Shown here: in pieces, positions 1 to 8,142 of the stretch
Position numbering within the stretch: position 1 is the stretch's first letter
How the letters are laid out: each line of letters opens with the position of its first letter
Origin: Pseudorhodoferax aquiterrae
Lineage (GTDB): Bacteria > Pseudomonadota > Gammaproteobacteria > Burkholderiales > Burkholderiaceae_C
DNA: 57,602 bases
Direction: 5' to 3'
Assembly (NCBI RefSeq): GCF_014652235.1
Contig: NZ_BMYK01000034.1
Span: 1-57,602 of the forward strand
Translations under genes and position numbers: made by a program
Notes under the pieces: model-generated
Told to the model about the DNA's origin: nothing
Database searches by the model: none
What the model saw: the letters and a program-made list of their open reading frames with translations, nothing else

Positions 1-148
1 TGACAAAGCGCAAGGTGCCCTTGCGCAGCCCATGGCGCTGCGCTCCTCGGCAGGGGCACAGGGGAAATTCCGATTCGGGCCATCGCTGCGCTCGGCCTGG
101 GACTCGGGCCTTCGCTGTGCTCGGCCCAGGGTGGGGAAGAGGCCCATG
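1..148. other. Gene-free left edge with a hairpin and a 29-bp imperfect tandem repeat
   Basis: No convincing gene is visible. A perfect 8-bp stem (GCGCAAGG / CCTTGCGC, 3-base loop) lies at 8-26. On the minus strand it is followed by TTTGTCA, so it could be a weak terminator for the receptor gene that ends at 149. At about 75-132 two imperfect copies of a 29-bp unit (core GGGCC.TCGCTG.GCTCGGCC) lie in tandem. Their function is unknown. Confidence 0.4.
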
Positions 149-2350
149 TCAGAAGTCGATGTGCAGTCCGACCAGCAGCTCCCGCCCTGGCATCGAGGTG
201 CCGCAGCCCCCGTTCTGGAAGGCTGGGTTCGCCGTGCAGGGCGAACGGTCCAGCGCGATGAAGACCGGGTGGCGGTTCAGGTCGAACAGGTTGTTCACGC
301 CGGCGAACAGCTTCACGCCCGGCGAGACCCGGTAGTCCGCGCGCAGGTTCCAGACCGTGAAGGCGCCCTTGCGGTGGATGAAGGTGCTGCCGGGCTCGCC
401 CTGCGGGATCAGCAGGATCTCCTCGGTGTCGTACCACATCGGACCGCGCAGCAAGGCAGAGACCTGCAGCGTCCAGGCGCCCGCATCGCGCGGGCCGCCC
501 TGGCCGTAGCGCACGCCGGCCGAGGCCTCGTAGCGGTACATGCGCTGCACCTTGTCGGTGTTGGCCGTGGCCGCCGCGCCCTTGTCGCGCATGTCGAGGT
601 GGTAGTAGCCGCTGGCGAAGGCGTCGAACACGCGGCCCGGCAGTTGCAGCGTCCGCGCAAGGTCCACGCTGCCCTGGAACTCGACGCCGCGCGCCACGAT
701 GTCGGCCGCGTTGTTGGCGTAGTCAGAGGTGTTGGTCGTGGGTCCGCGCGAAACCGTGGTGATGCGGTCCGAGATCGTGTTCTGGAACAACGCCGCATCC
801 AGCCGCCAGAGCGGCGCCTGCAGCGTGGCGCCCACCTCGATCTGCCGGCTGGTCTCGGGCTTCAGGTTGGGATTGCCGAAGATGCGGCCACCGCCCACGG
901 CCGTGAAGTCCGAGGCCAGCTCCGTGGCCGTGGGCGCACGGAAGCCCGTGGAGGCGCCCGCGCGCAGGTTCAACAGCTCGCTGGCCTTCCACGTCGCGCC
1001 CGTGGACCAGGTGTGGGTGTCGTAGCTGCGCGTGGTGCTCACCGCGAGCGGCAGGTTGGGCGTGGCGTCGAAGCGCGTCCGGCCCCAGGTCTTGCGCAGG
1101 CCCGCGCGCAGCGTGAGCCGGTCGTCGAGCAGGGTCTGCGCGTCCTCGAAGTACAGCGCGTGCACCTCTTCGGTCTGGTTGTTGTCGTAGGGCGCGACCT
1201 GGCCGCTGGGGCCGCCCGGCATGGCCACGCGCTCGCGCACCGAGCGCAGCCGGCTCTTCTCCCAGTCCAGGCCCAGCAGCAGGTCGTTGCCCTGCCCCAG
1301 CTTGAAGCGCGGCTGCAGGCGCAGGCCGCTCACGTCCAGCGTGCGCTTGTTGTGGTCGCGCGAGGTGCCCGGCACAGCCGCGGTGCCGGAGCGGACCACG
1401 GGCGAGGCCCAGTGGAGTTCGTCGATGTCGCTGAGGTCGTAGACCTGGGCCATCCAGCCGATGCGCTGGTCGGCCGTGGACCCTTCGTAGCTCAGGTCCA
1501 GCGAGTGGTTGGTGCGGTCGTCGCGGCTGTGGATGTTGGCGCCCGATCCGCGGAAGCCCGCGTTGTAGATGCCGTCGGTGCGCAGCTGCTGCTGCACACG
1601 GTGGTGGTCGGCCAGCTGCCAGCCCAGCGCGCCGCTGGCGCCGCGGCGCTCCCAGCCCGTGTTGGCCAGGGTGCCGCCGCCCCGGCCCGCATCGTAGTCG
1701 CCGCGCTCGCCGCCGGACAGGCCGATGTACCAGTCGAACCTCTCGCTGGCGCCCGCCGTCTGCGCATGGGCGCGCCACAGGCCCCAGGAGCCGGCCGTGA
1801 GGTCCACGCTGGAACCGGGCTGGGTCGCGCCGGTCTTCATGATGATGTTGACCACGCCGCCCATGTTCTGGCTGCCGTAGACGACCGAGCCCGGGCCGCG
1901 CACGATCTCGATGCGCTCCACGTCGGACGGGCTCAGCTTGGACAGATTGGCCGTGCCCGCGCGGCGGCCGTTCACGAGCACGAGCACCTGGCTGCGGAAG
2001 TCGCGTCCCTGGCCGTCGGTGGACGCGCCGCGGATGTTCATCGAGGTCTGGGCCGCGGTCCACTCGCTCAGAAAGCCCACGGCGTTCTCGGCCAGCAGGT
2101 CGGTGACCGAGCGCGCGCTGGAGCGCTCTATCGTGTCCCGTTCGATCGTCTGCGTGGTGGCCGCGATGCGGCTGCGGTCCTCGGGCCGGGCCGTGGCCGT
2201 GACGAACACCTCGTCGAGCGCGCCCGTGGTGGGTGCTTGGGCCTGGGCCGTGCCGCACAGGGCGAGCGCGGTGGCGAGGAAGGAGGAAGGGGCAAGGAAT
2301 CCGCGGAGCGCGGCCGCGCGGGGGCGGCTGCAGGGCTGGTGGTCGTGCAT
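149..2350 (-). CDS. btuB: TonB-dependent receptor, probable vitamin B12 transporter
   Basis: Outer-membrane beta-barrel receptor that would import a cobalamin-type ligand using TonB energy. The 733-aa product has a signal peptide ending near AQA at residue 37, a TonB-box-like segment DEVFVTATA at about 46-54, a plug domain to about residue 170 (NIRGAS, VRGPGSVVYGSQ) and a barrel ending in the terminal Phe typical of outer-membrane proteins. The length suits the family. The ligand is inferred mainly from the cobalamin riboswitch at 2490-2687 just upstream on the same strand; the protein sequence alone would only support a generic siderophore/cobalamin receptor. No btuFCD-like genes are adjacent. 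Confidence 0.9.
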   Translation of the reverse strand: MHDHQPCSRPRAAALRGFLAPSSFLATALALCGTAQAQAPTTGALDEVFVTATARPEDRSRIAATTQTIERDTIERSSARSVTDLLAENAVGFLSEWTAAQTSMNIRGASTDGQGRDFRSQVLVLVNGRRAGTANLSKLSPSDVERIEIVRGPGSVVYGSQNMGGVVNIIMKTGATQPGSSVDLTAGSWGLWRAHAQTAGASERFDWYIGLSGGERGDYDAGRGGGTLANTGWERRGASGALGWQLADHHRVQQQLRTDGIYNAGFRGSGANIHSRDDRTNHSLDLSYEGSTADQRIGWMAQVYDLSDIDELHWASPVVRSGTAAVPGTSRDHNKRTLDVSGLRLQPRFKLGQGNDLLLGLDWEKSRLRSVRERVAMPGGPSGQVAPYDNNQTEEVHALYFEDAQTLLDDRLTLRAGLRKTWGRTRFDATPNLPLAVSTTRSYDTHTWSTGATWKASELLNLRAGASTGFRAPTATELASDFTAVGGGRIFGNPNLKPETSRQIEVGATLQAPLWRLDAALFQNTISDRITTVSRGPTTNTSDYANNAADIVARGVEFQGSVDLARTLQLPGRVFDAFASGYYHLDMRDKGAAATANTDKVQRMYRYEASAGVRYGQGGPRDAGAWTLQVSALLRGPMWYDTEEILLIPQGEPGSTFIHRKGAFTVWNLRADYRVSPGVKLFAGVNNLFDLNRHPVFIALDRSPCTANPAFQNGGCGTSMPGRELLVGLHIDF

Positions 2351-2878
2351 GTGTCGTTGCGTTCAGGCCCCGCTCTCCCGCAGGGCCGATCTCTGGAACA
2401 CACCGCAGCCGCACAGGGCACGACCCGGGCCGCGCCGCCCGGGCGCAGAACCGCGTCGGACCAACGCACGCCCGCGGTGTCCGATTCGACTGCAAGGCCG
2501 GTATCCGGGCTCGCGGAGCGGTGCTTCGACAAGCACCAGGCCCCTCGCCTTCCCACGCCCTGAGGACGCAGTGGCTGCCGGCGCGAGGCGCCGGCATGAG
2601 GGGTTGTGATCCGCTGACCGTTGCGGGGGCAGCGCAGGCATCTCACCTGCTTCCCGTTTGACCTCCGACCTTGCGGCCGGCGGCACCTTGCAACCGGGGC
2701 GTGGCACCGACCTCCAGGAGGACGACCGCCACGGCCCGCGCGGATTATCGTCCAGCCGCGCGCAACGCCCTGTCGCCATAACACGCCTGCTATGCCGGAC
2801 ATGGCCTGGGCGTGGCTGTCGCCATGGCGCGGCGGTTCCTAGACTGTCTGCGACAGAGCCATTCCCGAGGAACCCACG
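2351..2878. other. Divergent intergenic region between receptor and binding-protein gene
   Basis: 528 bases without a gene. It holds the cobalamin riboswitch and leader of the minus-strand receptor (2351-2687), then about 190 bases that should carry promoters for both directions. A -10-like TAGACT lies at 2840-2845, followed by GAGG at 2867-2870 as ribosome site for the gene starting at 2879. I see no THI-box (thiamine) riboswitch, although the next gene has a THI5-like domain. Confidence 0.6.
2490..2687 (-). promoter_or_regulatory. Cobalamin (AdoCbl-type) riboswitch
   Basis: Read on the minus strand, the conserved blocks come in the right order. GGTGCC starts at 2687, followed by AACGGGAA and CAGGTGAGATGCCTG. 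Then come CCCCCGCAAC (about 2622-2633), GCCACTG (about 2570), GGGAAGGCG, and finally GAGCCCGGATACCGGCC (2496-2510 region). These are the diagnostic B12-box elements. The aptamer ends about 140 bases before the receptor start, leaving room for an expression platform that hides the ribosome site or forms a terminator. Cobalamin binding would be expected to lower receptor expression. Confidence 0.95.
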
Positions 2879-3889
2879 ATGCAACGCCGCCAACTGCTCA
2901 CCCTGGCCACCGCCGCCGCCCTGCCCGCGTTCAGCTTCGCGCAGAGCGGCAAGCTCCAGCCGCTCAAGTTCACGCTGGACTTCCGCATCTCGGGCCAGGT
3001 CGCGCCCTTCTTCGTCGCGCTGGCCAAGGGCTACTACGCGCAGGAGGGCCTCGCGCCCAGCTTCGACGTGGGCAGCGGCTCGGTGGCGGCCATCACGCGC
3101 GTGGCCAGCGGCGCCTACGACATGGGCTTTGGCGACCTCAGCGCACTCATGGAGTTCCAGGCCACGCAGGGGCCGCTGGTGCAGGCCGTCTACCAGTACT
3201 ACAACCGCGCGCCTTTCGTCATCATCGCGCGCAAGGACCGTGGCGTGAGCGACTTCAAGAGCCTGGCCGGCAAGCGCATCGCGGCGGCGGCCGTGGAGTC
3301 CACGCGCCGCGCCTGGCCGATCGCGGCCCGGCATGCGGGCCTGAAGGCCGATGCCTTCGAATGGGTCACGACGGACTTCTCGCAGCGCGACAACGTGATC
3401 GTGCGCGGCGACGTGGACGGCGCAACCTACTTCCACGACTCGGCGTTGTCGCTGTTCCAGCGCATCGATCCGGCCCAGCTGGCCGTGCTGTCGTATGCGG
3501 ACATCGGCGCCAGCCTCTACGGCAACGCCATCCTGGCCTCCAGCAAGCTCGCCAGCGAGAAGCCGGAGACCGTGCGTGCCTTCCTGCGCGCCACCAACCG
3601 CGGCATCCAGGATACGCTGGCCGATCCGCTGGCGGCCATGGCCTTCGTCAAGCAGCGCGAGCCCATGGTCGACGAAAAGCTCGAAGCCCAGCGCTTCGCG
3701 CTTACGGCCCGGTACATGGTGACGGCCGATACCCGCGCCCACGGCCTGGGCAGCGTGCAACACGAGCTGCTGGCGCGGCAGATCGAGGAGATCACGCAGA
3801 CCTTCGGTCTCAAGACGGCGCCGGTGGCCGCCAACGTGTTCAACGCGACGTTCCTGCCGGCGGCCGGCGAGCGCGCCATCAAGGCCTGA
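2879..3889 (+). CDS. ABC transporter substrate-binding protein, NMT1/THI5-like
   Basis: Periplasmic binding protein of 336 aa. It has an N-terminal signal peptide (MQRRQLLTLATAAALPAFSFA) and then a SsuA/THI5-like fold with LKFTLDF, AKGYYAQEGL and the G(A/S)YDMGFGD loop. Family members bind taurine, sulfonates, nitrate, pyrimidine precursors or similar small organics. The ATG is preceded by GAGG at 2867-2870. The gene is followed after 2 bases by a deaminase and then an oxygenase, so the three probably form one operon. No permease or ATPase gene is present in the window, so the partner transporter must be elsewhere. The substrate is not readable; the deaminase suggests a nitrogen heterocycle. 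Confidence 0.88.
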   Translation: MQRRQLLTLATAAALPAFSFAQSGKLQPLKFTLDFRISGQVAPFFVALAKGYYAQEGLAPSFDVGSGSVAAITRVASGAYDMGFGDLSALMEFQATQGPLVQAVYQYYNRAPFVIIARKDRGVSDFKSLAGKRIAAAAVESTRRAWPIAARHAGLKADAFEWVTTDFSQRDNVIVRGDVDGATYFHDSALSLFQRIDPAQLAVLSYADIGASLYGNAILASSKLASEKPETVRAFLRATNRGIQDTLADPLAAMAFVKQREPMVDEKLEAQRFALTARYMVTADTRAHGLGSVQHELLARQIEEITQTFGLKTAPVAANVFNATFLPAAGERAIKA

Positions 3890-3891
3890 GC

Positions 3892-4371
3892 ATGCAGCAA
3901 GGACTGGACGAAGCCGACGGCAGCTACCTGCGCCGGGCCATCGAACTGTCGGCCATCGGCAGCGCGCGCGGCAACCGGCCCTTCGGCGCGGTCGTCGTTT
4001 CGGCCGACGGCCAGCTGCTGGCCGAGGCCCACAACGACAACGCCGCCACGGGCGACTGCACGGCCCATGCCGAAGTCAATGCGCTGCGCCAGCTGCGGCG
4101 CGAGGCCATGGCCGGCGCGACCATGTACGCCTCGGGCGAGCCCTGCGTGATGTGCGCGGGCGCGATCTTCTGGAGCGGCATCCGCCGCGTGGTGTTCGGC
4201 ATCGACGCCGTGAGCCTGCGGCGCTTTCGCGCCAAGGACGCTTCCGCGGCCGACCTGCAAATGTCCTGCCGCGAGGTGTTTGCCCACAGCGCGGAGCCTT
4301 TCACCGTGATCGGCCCTGCGCTTCTTGCCGAAGCCACGGCGCCGCACCAAGCCTACTGGGGAATGGAATGA
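3892..4371 (+). CDS. Nucleoside/nucleobase deaminase (zinc-dependent)
   Basis: 159-aa member of the cytidine-deaminase-like superfamily, close to guanine deaminase/tRNA-adenosine deaminase type enzymes. The zinc site is intact: H59-A-E61 (TAHAEVNALR) and P84-C-V-M-C88. It would hydrolytically deaminate a purine or pyrimidine base or nucleoside in the cytoplasm. The start ATG lies 2 bases after the binding-protein stop, and its own stop overlaps the next start (ATGATGA), indicating translational coupling. It is not TadA by context. Which base it accepts cannot be told from sequence. Confidence 0.88.
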   Translation: MQQGLDEADGSYLRRAIELSAIGSARGNRPFGAVVVSADGQLLAEAHNDNAATGDCTAHAEVNALRQLRREAMAGATMYASGEPCVMCAGAIFWSGIRRVVFGIDAVSLRRFRAKDASAADLQMSCREVFAHSAEPFTVIGPALLAEATAPHQAYWGME

Positions 4372-5351
4372 TGAGCTATGCACTGCATGAACTGACCAAG
4401 GAATCGCGCATGGGCGCGGTCGGCACCGAAGCCGCGCGCGAGGTGCGCGTGATCGACCTGGCCGACTTCGAACACCGCCACGCCGAGATCGCCGACCAGC
4501 TTTGGGACGCCGCCGTCGACGTGGGCTTCTTTCAGCTGGCCAACCACGGCATCGCGCTCGAGAAGGTGCGCGAGGCCTTTGCGATGACGGAGCGCTTCTT
4601 CGCGCTGCCGGACGCCGTGAAGGCGCGCCACCCGCTCAAGAAGGGCCTGAACGCCGGCTGGGAGAGCCGCGCCCAGGTACGCCCTTCGACAGGCACGCCG
4701 GACCAGAAGGAGAGCTACCAGATCACGCGCCCGCACATGGAAGGCCTGTGGCCCGGCGAGGAGGTGCTGCCCGGTTTCCAGCAGACCATGCTGGCCTTCG
4801 AAGCCCAGGCCTGGACGGTGGCCATGCGCGTGCTGTCGTGCTTCGCCGTGAAGCTGGGCTTTGCGCGCGAGTTCTTCACGGCCGCGCACGATCCCAGCCA
4901 GCCGGACTACCAGAGCACGCTGCGCATGCTGCACTACTTCGCGGTGGACCCGGCCCTGCGCGACCAGATGGGCCTGTGGCGCGCCGGCGCGCACACCGAC
5001 TTCGATTGCCTCACCCTGCTGTTCCAGCGCAGCGGCCAGGGCGGGCTGCAGCTGCTGCCGGGCAAGGACATGGACACGCAGGCCTGGACCTCGATCACGC
5101 CGGCCGACGAGCTGATCACCTGCAACATCGGCGACATGCTGATGCGCTGGAGCGACGACCAGCTCCCCAGCAACTTCCACCGCGTGAAGAATCCCGCGGC
5201 GCACGAGTACCAGGGCGCGCGCTACAGCCTGGCCTTCTTCGCCCAGGCCAACCGCGGCACGCTGATCGAGACGCCCTCGGGCAAGTACCCGGCCATCACG
5301 GCCGGGGACTTCCTGCAGCAGCGCATCGCGGCCAACTTCAAGAAGTACTGA
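4368..5351 (+). CDS. Isopenicillin N synthase-family 2-oxoglutarate/Fe(II) oxygenase
   Basis: 327-aa non-haem iron oxygenase. The N-terminal DIOX_N region (VIDLADF, VGFFQLANHGI) precedes the 2OG-FeII core. Ligands are visible: H209 and D211 in GAHTDFD, H271 in NFHRV, and the R285-x-S287 pair that holds 2-oxoglutarate (RYSLAFF). The start overlaps the deaminase stop; a second ATG follows at 4371 and another at 4410. With the upstream binding protein and deaminase it forms a likely uptake-and-oxidation operon for a nitrogenous compound. The stop codon lies at the left edge of the inverted-repeat element at 5351-5572. Confidence 0.9.
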   Translation: MMSYALHELTKESRMGAVGTEAAREVRVIDLADFEHRHAEIADQLWDAAVDVGFFQLANHGIALEKVREAFAMTERFFALPDAVKARHPLKKGLNAGWESRAQVRPSTGTPDQKESYQITRPHMEGLWPGEEVLPGFQQTMLAFEAQAWTVAMRVLSCFAVKLGFAREFFTAAHDPSQPDYQSTLRMLHYFAVDPALRDQMGLWRAGAHTDFDCLTLLFQRSGQGGLQLLPGKDMDTQAWTSITPADELITCNIGDMLMRWSDDQLPSNFHRVKNPAAHEYQGARYSLAFFAQANRGTLIETPSGKYPAITAGDFLQQRIAANFKKY

Positions 5352-5572
5352 GAACGTGTGAACGAACCGCTCACACCCACGCGAGGCCCCGGTGAGCACC
5401 TGCTTCCATCCTGATCGTCGCGCCCGGGGCCTCGCCCTTCGGGCCGGGGCGCGCCAGGCCGCATGCGGGCGTTGCAGTCCTTGCCCGGGCACCAGCCCGG
5501 GCTGCGGCCTGCGCCTTCGCCTGCGGCCCGCCGCACCCCGTCGTGGGCGCGACCGGTTCATTCACACGTTCT
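5351..5572. repeat. 222-bp element with 22-bp terminal inverted repeats
   Basis: The left end at 5351-5372 begins AGAACGTGTGAACGAACCG. The reverse complement of the right end (5551-5572) begins AGAACGTGTGAATGAACCG. The two 22-bp ends match at 20 positions. The interior is GC-rich with several shorter palindromes and no gene. The left end abuts the oxygenase stop. The right end supplies the last codons (R-T-C-E-stop) of the convergent MBL gene. It could be a bidirectional terminator, a MITE-like insertion or a family of structured intergenic repeats. Confidence 0.75.
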
Positions 5573-6508
5573 GAGCCGCCAGAAGCCCTCGGCGTCGACC
5601 TGGACCTCGCCCTCTGCCAGCATTTCGTCGAGGTGCTGGGCGATGGTGCGCGTTTCGGCGGAATCGACCCACCAGCTCTGGTGGTCCGGCGGGTACAACA
5701 CCCGGCACGCGGCGAGTTGGCCCAGCGTCTTCGGCGACTCCGACAGCAGCGCGCGCAGGCGGGCGCTGCGTTCGTCGATCTTGGCCGCGAATGCGGCCAG
5801 GTCGCGCAGGAAGCGTTCGCGCTCGGTGTAGACGCCGCGGTGGTGCGAAGTCACCCAGACCTTGGCCGGCAGTTCCGGCAAGCGTCGCAGCGTGGCGCGG
5901 AAGTCGCGCAGGCTGGAGCCCGCGTCGGCGTAGTAGGGACCGAAGCCACTCAGGTCGATGTCGCCGATGAAGGCCACGCCCTCGGGCTCGACCAGCAGCA
6001 CGCTGTGGCCGGCCGTGTGGCCCGGCATGTGGAAGGCGCGGATGCGTGCGCCGCCGAGTTCCCAGCAGGCGCCATCGGCATAGCCCTGGGCATCCGGCCG
6101 CGGCGCGTAGAAGAAGTCGCGCTGGTAGCGGGCCAGCACCTCGTCGCCGAGCGCAGCACTGGCCACGCCCATGGCCGCGAGCAGGCCCGGCCAGCTCTGC
6201 GCGGCCGGCAGGTCGGCATGGTGCACGTGCACGGGGGCGTGCGGCAGGCGGTGCAAGCCGGCCATGTGGTCCTCGTGCACATGGCCCATGACCACGAGTT
6301 CGCTCGTGTCGAAGGCCGCGCCGATGAAGTTGGAGACGATGGGCGTGTCCATGGCCGCGCGCGTGTCCGTGCCGCGCACCAGCACCTGGTTGCCGTCGGG
6401 GTACTTGCCGTTGCGCTCGCCGAAGTAGACCGAGACACGGCCGAAGTCGAGGCGCTGCACGCCGACATGGGGCGCGCGGTCGCGCGCGGCGGTCTGGGGG
6501 GTGCTCAT
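5558..6508 (-). CDS. MBL-fold metallo-hydrolase
   Basis: 316-aa metallo-beta-lactamase-fold protein. The metal site is present: H76-x-H78-E-D80-H81 (MGHVHEDHMAG), the later HMPGHTAGHS and GDIDLSGF, and TSHHRG. The C-terminal 60 residues look like a small helical/winged module. A GTG at 6514 could add two residues. I prefer the ATG at 6508 because a TATGGT -10-like box (6518-6523, minus) would place transcription start next to the GTG. The last codons lie inside the inverted-repeat element, so the native C-terminus may have been altered by it. The substrate is unknown; hydrolysis of a thioester or ester is typical of the fold. Confidence 0.88.
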   Translation of the reverse strand: MSTPQTAARDRAPHVGVQRLDFGRVSVYFGERNGKYPDGNQVLVRGTDTRAAMDTPIVSNFIGAAFDTSELVVMGHVHEDHMAGLHRLPHAPVHVHHADLPAAQSWPGLLAAMGVASAALGDEVLARYQRDFFYAPRPDAQGYADGACWELGGARIRAFHMPGHTAGHSVLLVEPEGVAFIGDIDLSGFGPYYADAGSSLRDFRATLRRLPELPAKVWVTSHHRGVYTERERFLRDLAAFAAKIDERSARLRALLSESPKTLGQLAACRVLYPPDHQSWWVDSAETRTIAQHLDEMLAEGEVQVDAEGFWRLRTCE

Positions 6509-6570
6509 GGGCACGGCACCATAGCAGAGGGGAGCCGGCTCTGCTGTCGCGGGCGGCGCACAATCGCACC

Positions 6571-6987
6571 ATGCAAAGCATCTTCCATCTCGCCTTCAAT
6601 GTCCGTGACCTGGACGCGGCGCGCCGCTTCTACGGCGGCGTGCTCGGCTGCCGCGAAGGCCGCAGCACCGCCACTTGGGTCGATTTCGATTTCTTCGGCC
6701 ACCAGATCTCGCTGCACCTGGGCGAGCCCTTCGCCACGGCCCGCACCGGGCACGTGGGCGACAAGCTCGTGCCCATGCCGCACTTCGGCCTGATCCTGCA
6801 ACTGGCCGACTGGCAGGCGATGGCCAAGCGCTTGACCGATGCCGGCACCGACTTCGTGCTGGAGCCGCAAGGCCGCTTCGAAGGCCAACCCGGCGAGCAA
6901 TGGACCATGTTCTTCCTCGACCCCTTCGGCAACCCGATCGAGGTCAAGGGCTTCCGCTCGCTGGCGACGGTCTACGACGCGCAGTAG
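6571..6987 (+). CDS. VOC-family (glyoxalase/bleomycin-resistance-like) protein
   Basis: 138-aa single-domain protein with the paired beta-alpha-beta-beta-beta modules of the vicinal oxygen chelate superfamily. Likely metal ligands are the His in FHLAFNV, the His in ISLHLGE and the Glu in GNPIEVKGF. FFLDPFGNPIE is the usual C-terminal signature. It may be a lyase, dioxygenase-like enzyme or binding protein; the sequence does not say which. A CACAAT box at 6559-6564 ends only 6 bases before the ATG and no Shine-Dalgarno is visible, so the mRNA may be leaderless. It is divergent from the MBL gene. Confidence 0.88.
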   Translation: MQSIFHLAFNVRDLDAARRFYGGVLGCREGRSTATWVDFDFFGHQISLHLGEPFATARTGHVGDKLVPMPHFGLILQLADWQAMAKRLTDAGTDFVLEPQGRFEGQPGEQWTMFFLDPFGNPIEVKGFRSLATVYDAQ

Positions 6988-7041
6988 CGCCGCGGCGTGC
7001 GGGCTATCATCCCGCGACCCAAGAACATGAGGAGGGGCACC

Positions 7042-8076
7042 ATGGCCTTGATGGACTTCATCCGCAAGCAATTCATCGACGTCATCCAGTGGACGGAAGA
7101 CGGCGACGGCACGCTGGCATGGCGCTTTCCCATGCAGGACATGGAGATCCAGTACGGGGCCTCGCTGACCGTGCGCGAGTCGCAGATGGCGGTGTTCGTG
7201 AACGAGGGCAAGGTGGCCGACGTGTTCGGCCCGGGTTTGTACAAGCTCACCACGCAGAACATCCCGCTGCTGACCAACCTCAAGAACTGGGACAAGCTGT
7301 TCGAGTCGCCGTTCAAGAGCGACGTCTACTTCTTCAGCACGCGCCAGCAGGTCGACCAGAAATGGGGCACGCCCCAGCCCGTGACGATCCGCGACAAGGA
7401 CTTCGGCGCCGTTCGGCTGCGCGCCTTCGGCAACTACAGCTACCGCGTCGCCGACCCCCGGCTGTTCCACACCGAGATCTCGGGCACGCGCGAACGCTAT
7501 GGCGTGGCCGACCTGGACGGGCAGCTGCGCGGCCTGGTGCTGCAGCACCTGTCGGACGGCATCGCGCAGAGCGGCATCCCGTTCCTGGACCTGGCGGCCA
7601 ACCAGATCGCGTTCGCCAAGGCCCTGGCGGCCGAGCTGGGCCCGGCCTTCGCGGCCATCGGTCTCAAGCTGGAAGGCATGACGGTGCAGAACGTCTCGCT
7701 GCCCGAGGAGCTGCAGAAGATCCTGGACCAGAAGATCGGCATGGGCATGGTGGGCAACGACATGGGCAGGTTCATGCAGTACCAGACCGCCCAGGCCATC
7801 CCGAACATCGCCCAGGGCGGTGGCGGCAGCGGCATCGCCGGCGACGCCATGGGCCTGGGCGCCGGCGTGGCGCTGGGCCAGGTGCTCGCGCAGAACCTGC
7901 AGCAGGGTTTGCAGCAGCCAGCCCCGGCCGTGCCTGCGACCGCCGCAGCAGCAGTGCTCAAGCCGGAGGACGTGCTGGCCACGCTGGAGCGGCTGGGCGA
8001 ACTCAAGGCCAAGGGCATCCTGACGGACGAAGAGTTCGCCGGCAAGAAGGCCGAGCTGCTCAAGAAGCTGGTCTGA
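7042..8076 (+). CDS. SPFH-domain protein with C-terminal SHOCT module
   Basis: 344-aa protein, also called virion-core-like or YdjI-like. It has an N-terminal SPFH (stomatin/prohibitin-like) domain at about residues 25-240, a Gly/Ala/Gln-rich linker, and a C-terminal SHOCT segment (LERLGELKAKGILTDEEF). It probably assembles at membranes. The start at 7042 follows GAGGAGGGG, a strong ribosome site; an upstream in-frame ATG at 7027 lies within that site's leader. A TATCAT box is at 7005-7010. It is the first gene of the polyamine/membrane block that continues to 12997, with 66 bases to the next gene. Confidence 0.88.
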   Translation: MALMDFIRKQFIDVIQWTEDGDGTLAWRFPMQDMEIQYGASLTVRESQMAVFVNEGKVADVFGPGLYKLTTQNIPLLTNLKNWDKLFESPFKSDVYFFSTRQQVDQKWGTPQPVTIRDKDFGAVRLRAFGNYSYRVADPRLFHTEISGTRERYGVADLDGQLRGLVLQHLSDGIAQSGIPFLDLAANQIAFAKALAAELGPAFAAIGLKLEGMTVQNVSLPEELQKILDQKIGMGMVGNDMGRFMQYQTAQAIPNIAQGGGGSGIAGDAMGLGAGVALGQVLAQNLQQGLQQPAPAVPATAAAAVLKPEDVLATLERLGELKAKGILTDEEFAGKKAELLKKLV

Positions 8077-8142
8077 CCCTGCACCGCGCGGCGGCGTCGC
8101 CCTGACGGGCCGGGCCCGCCGTGCGCCTGCCGCACGCCCCGC

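Noticed and set aside
2700-2878. A thiamine (THI-box) riboswitch before the THI5-like binding protein
   Set aside because: None of the conserved TPP-riboswitch blocks is present; the only riboswitch here is the cobalamin one on the other strand.
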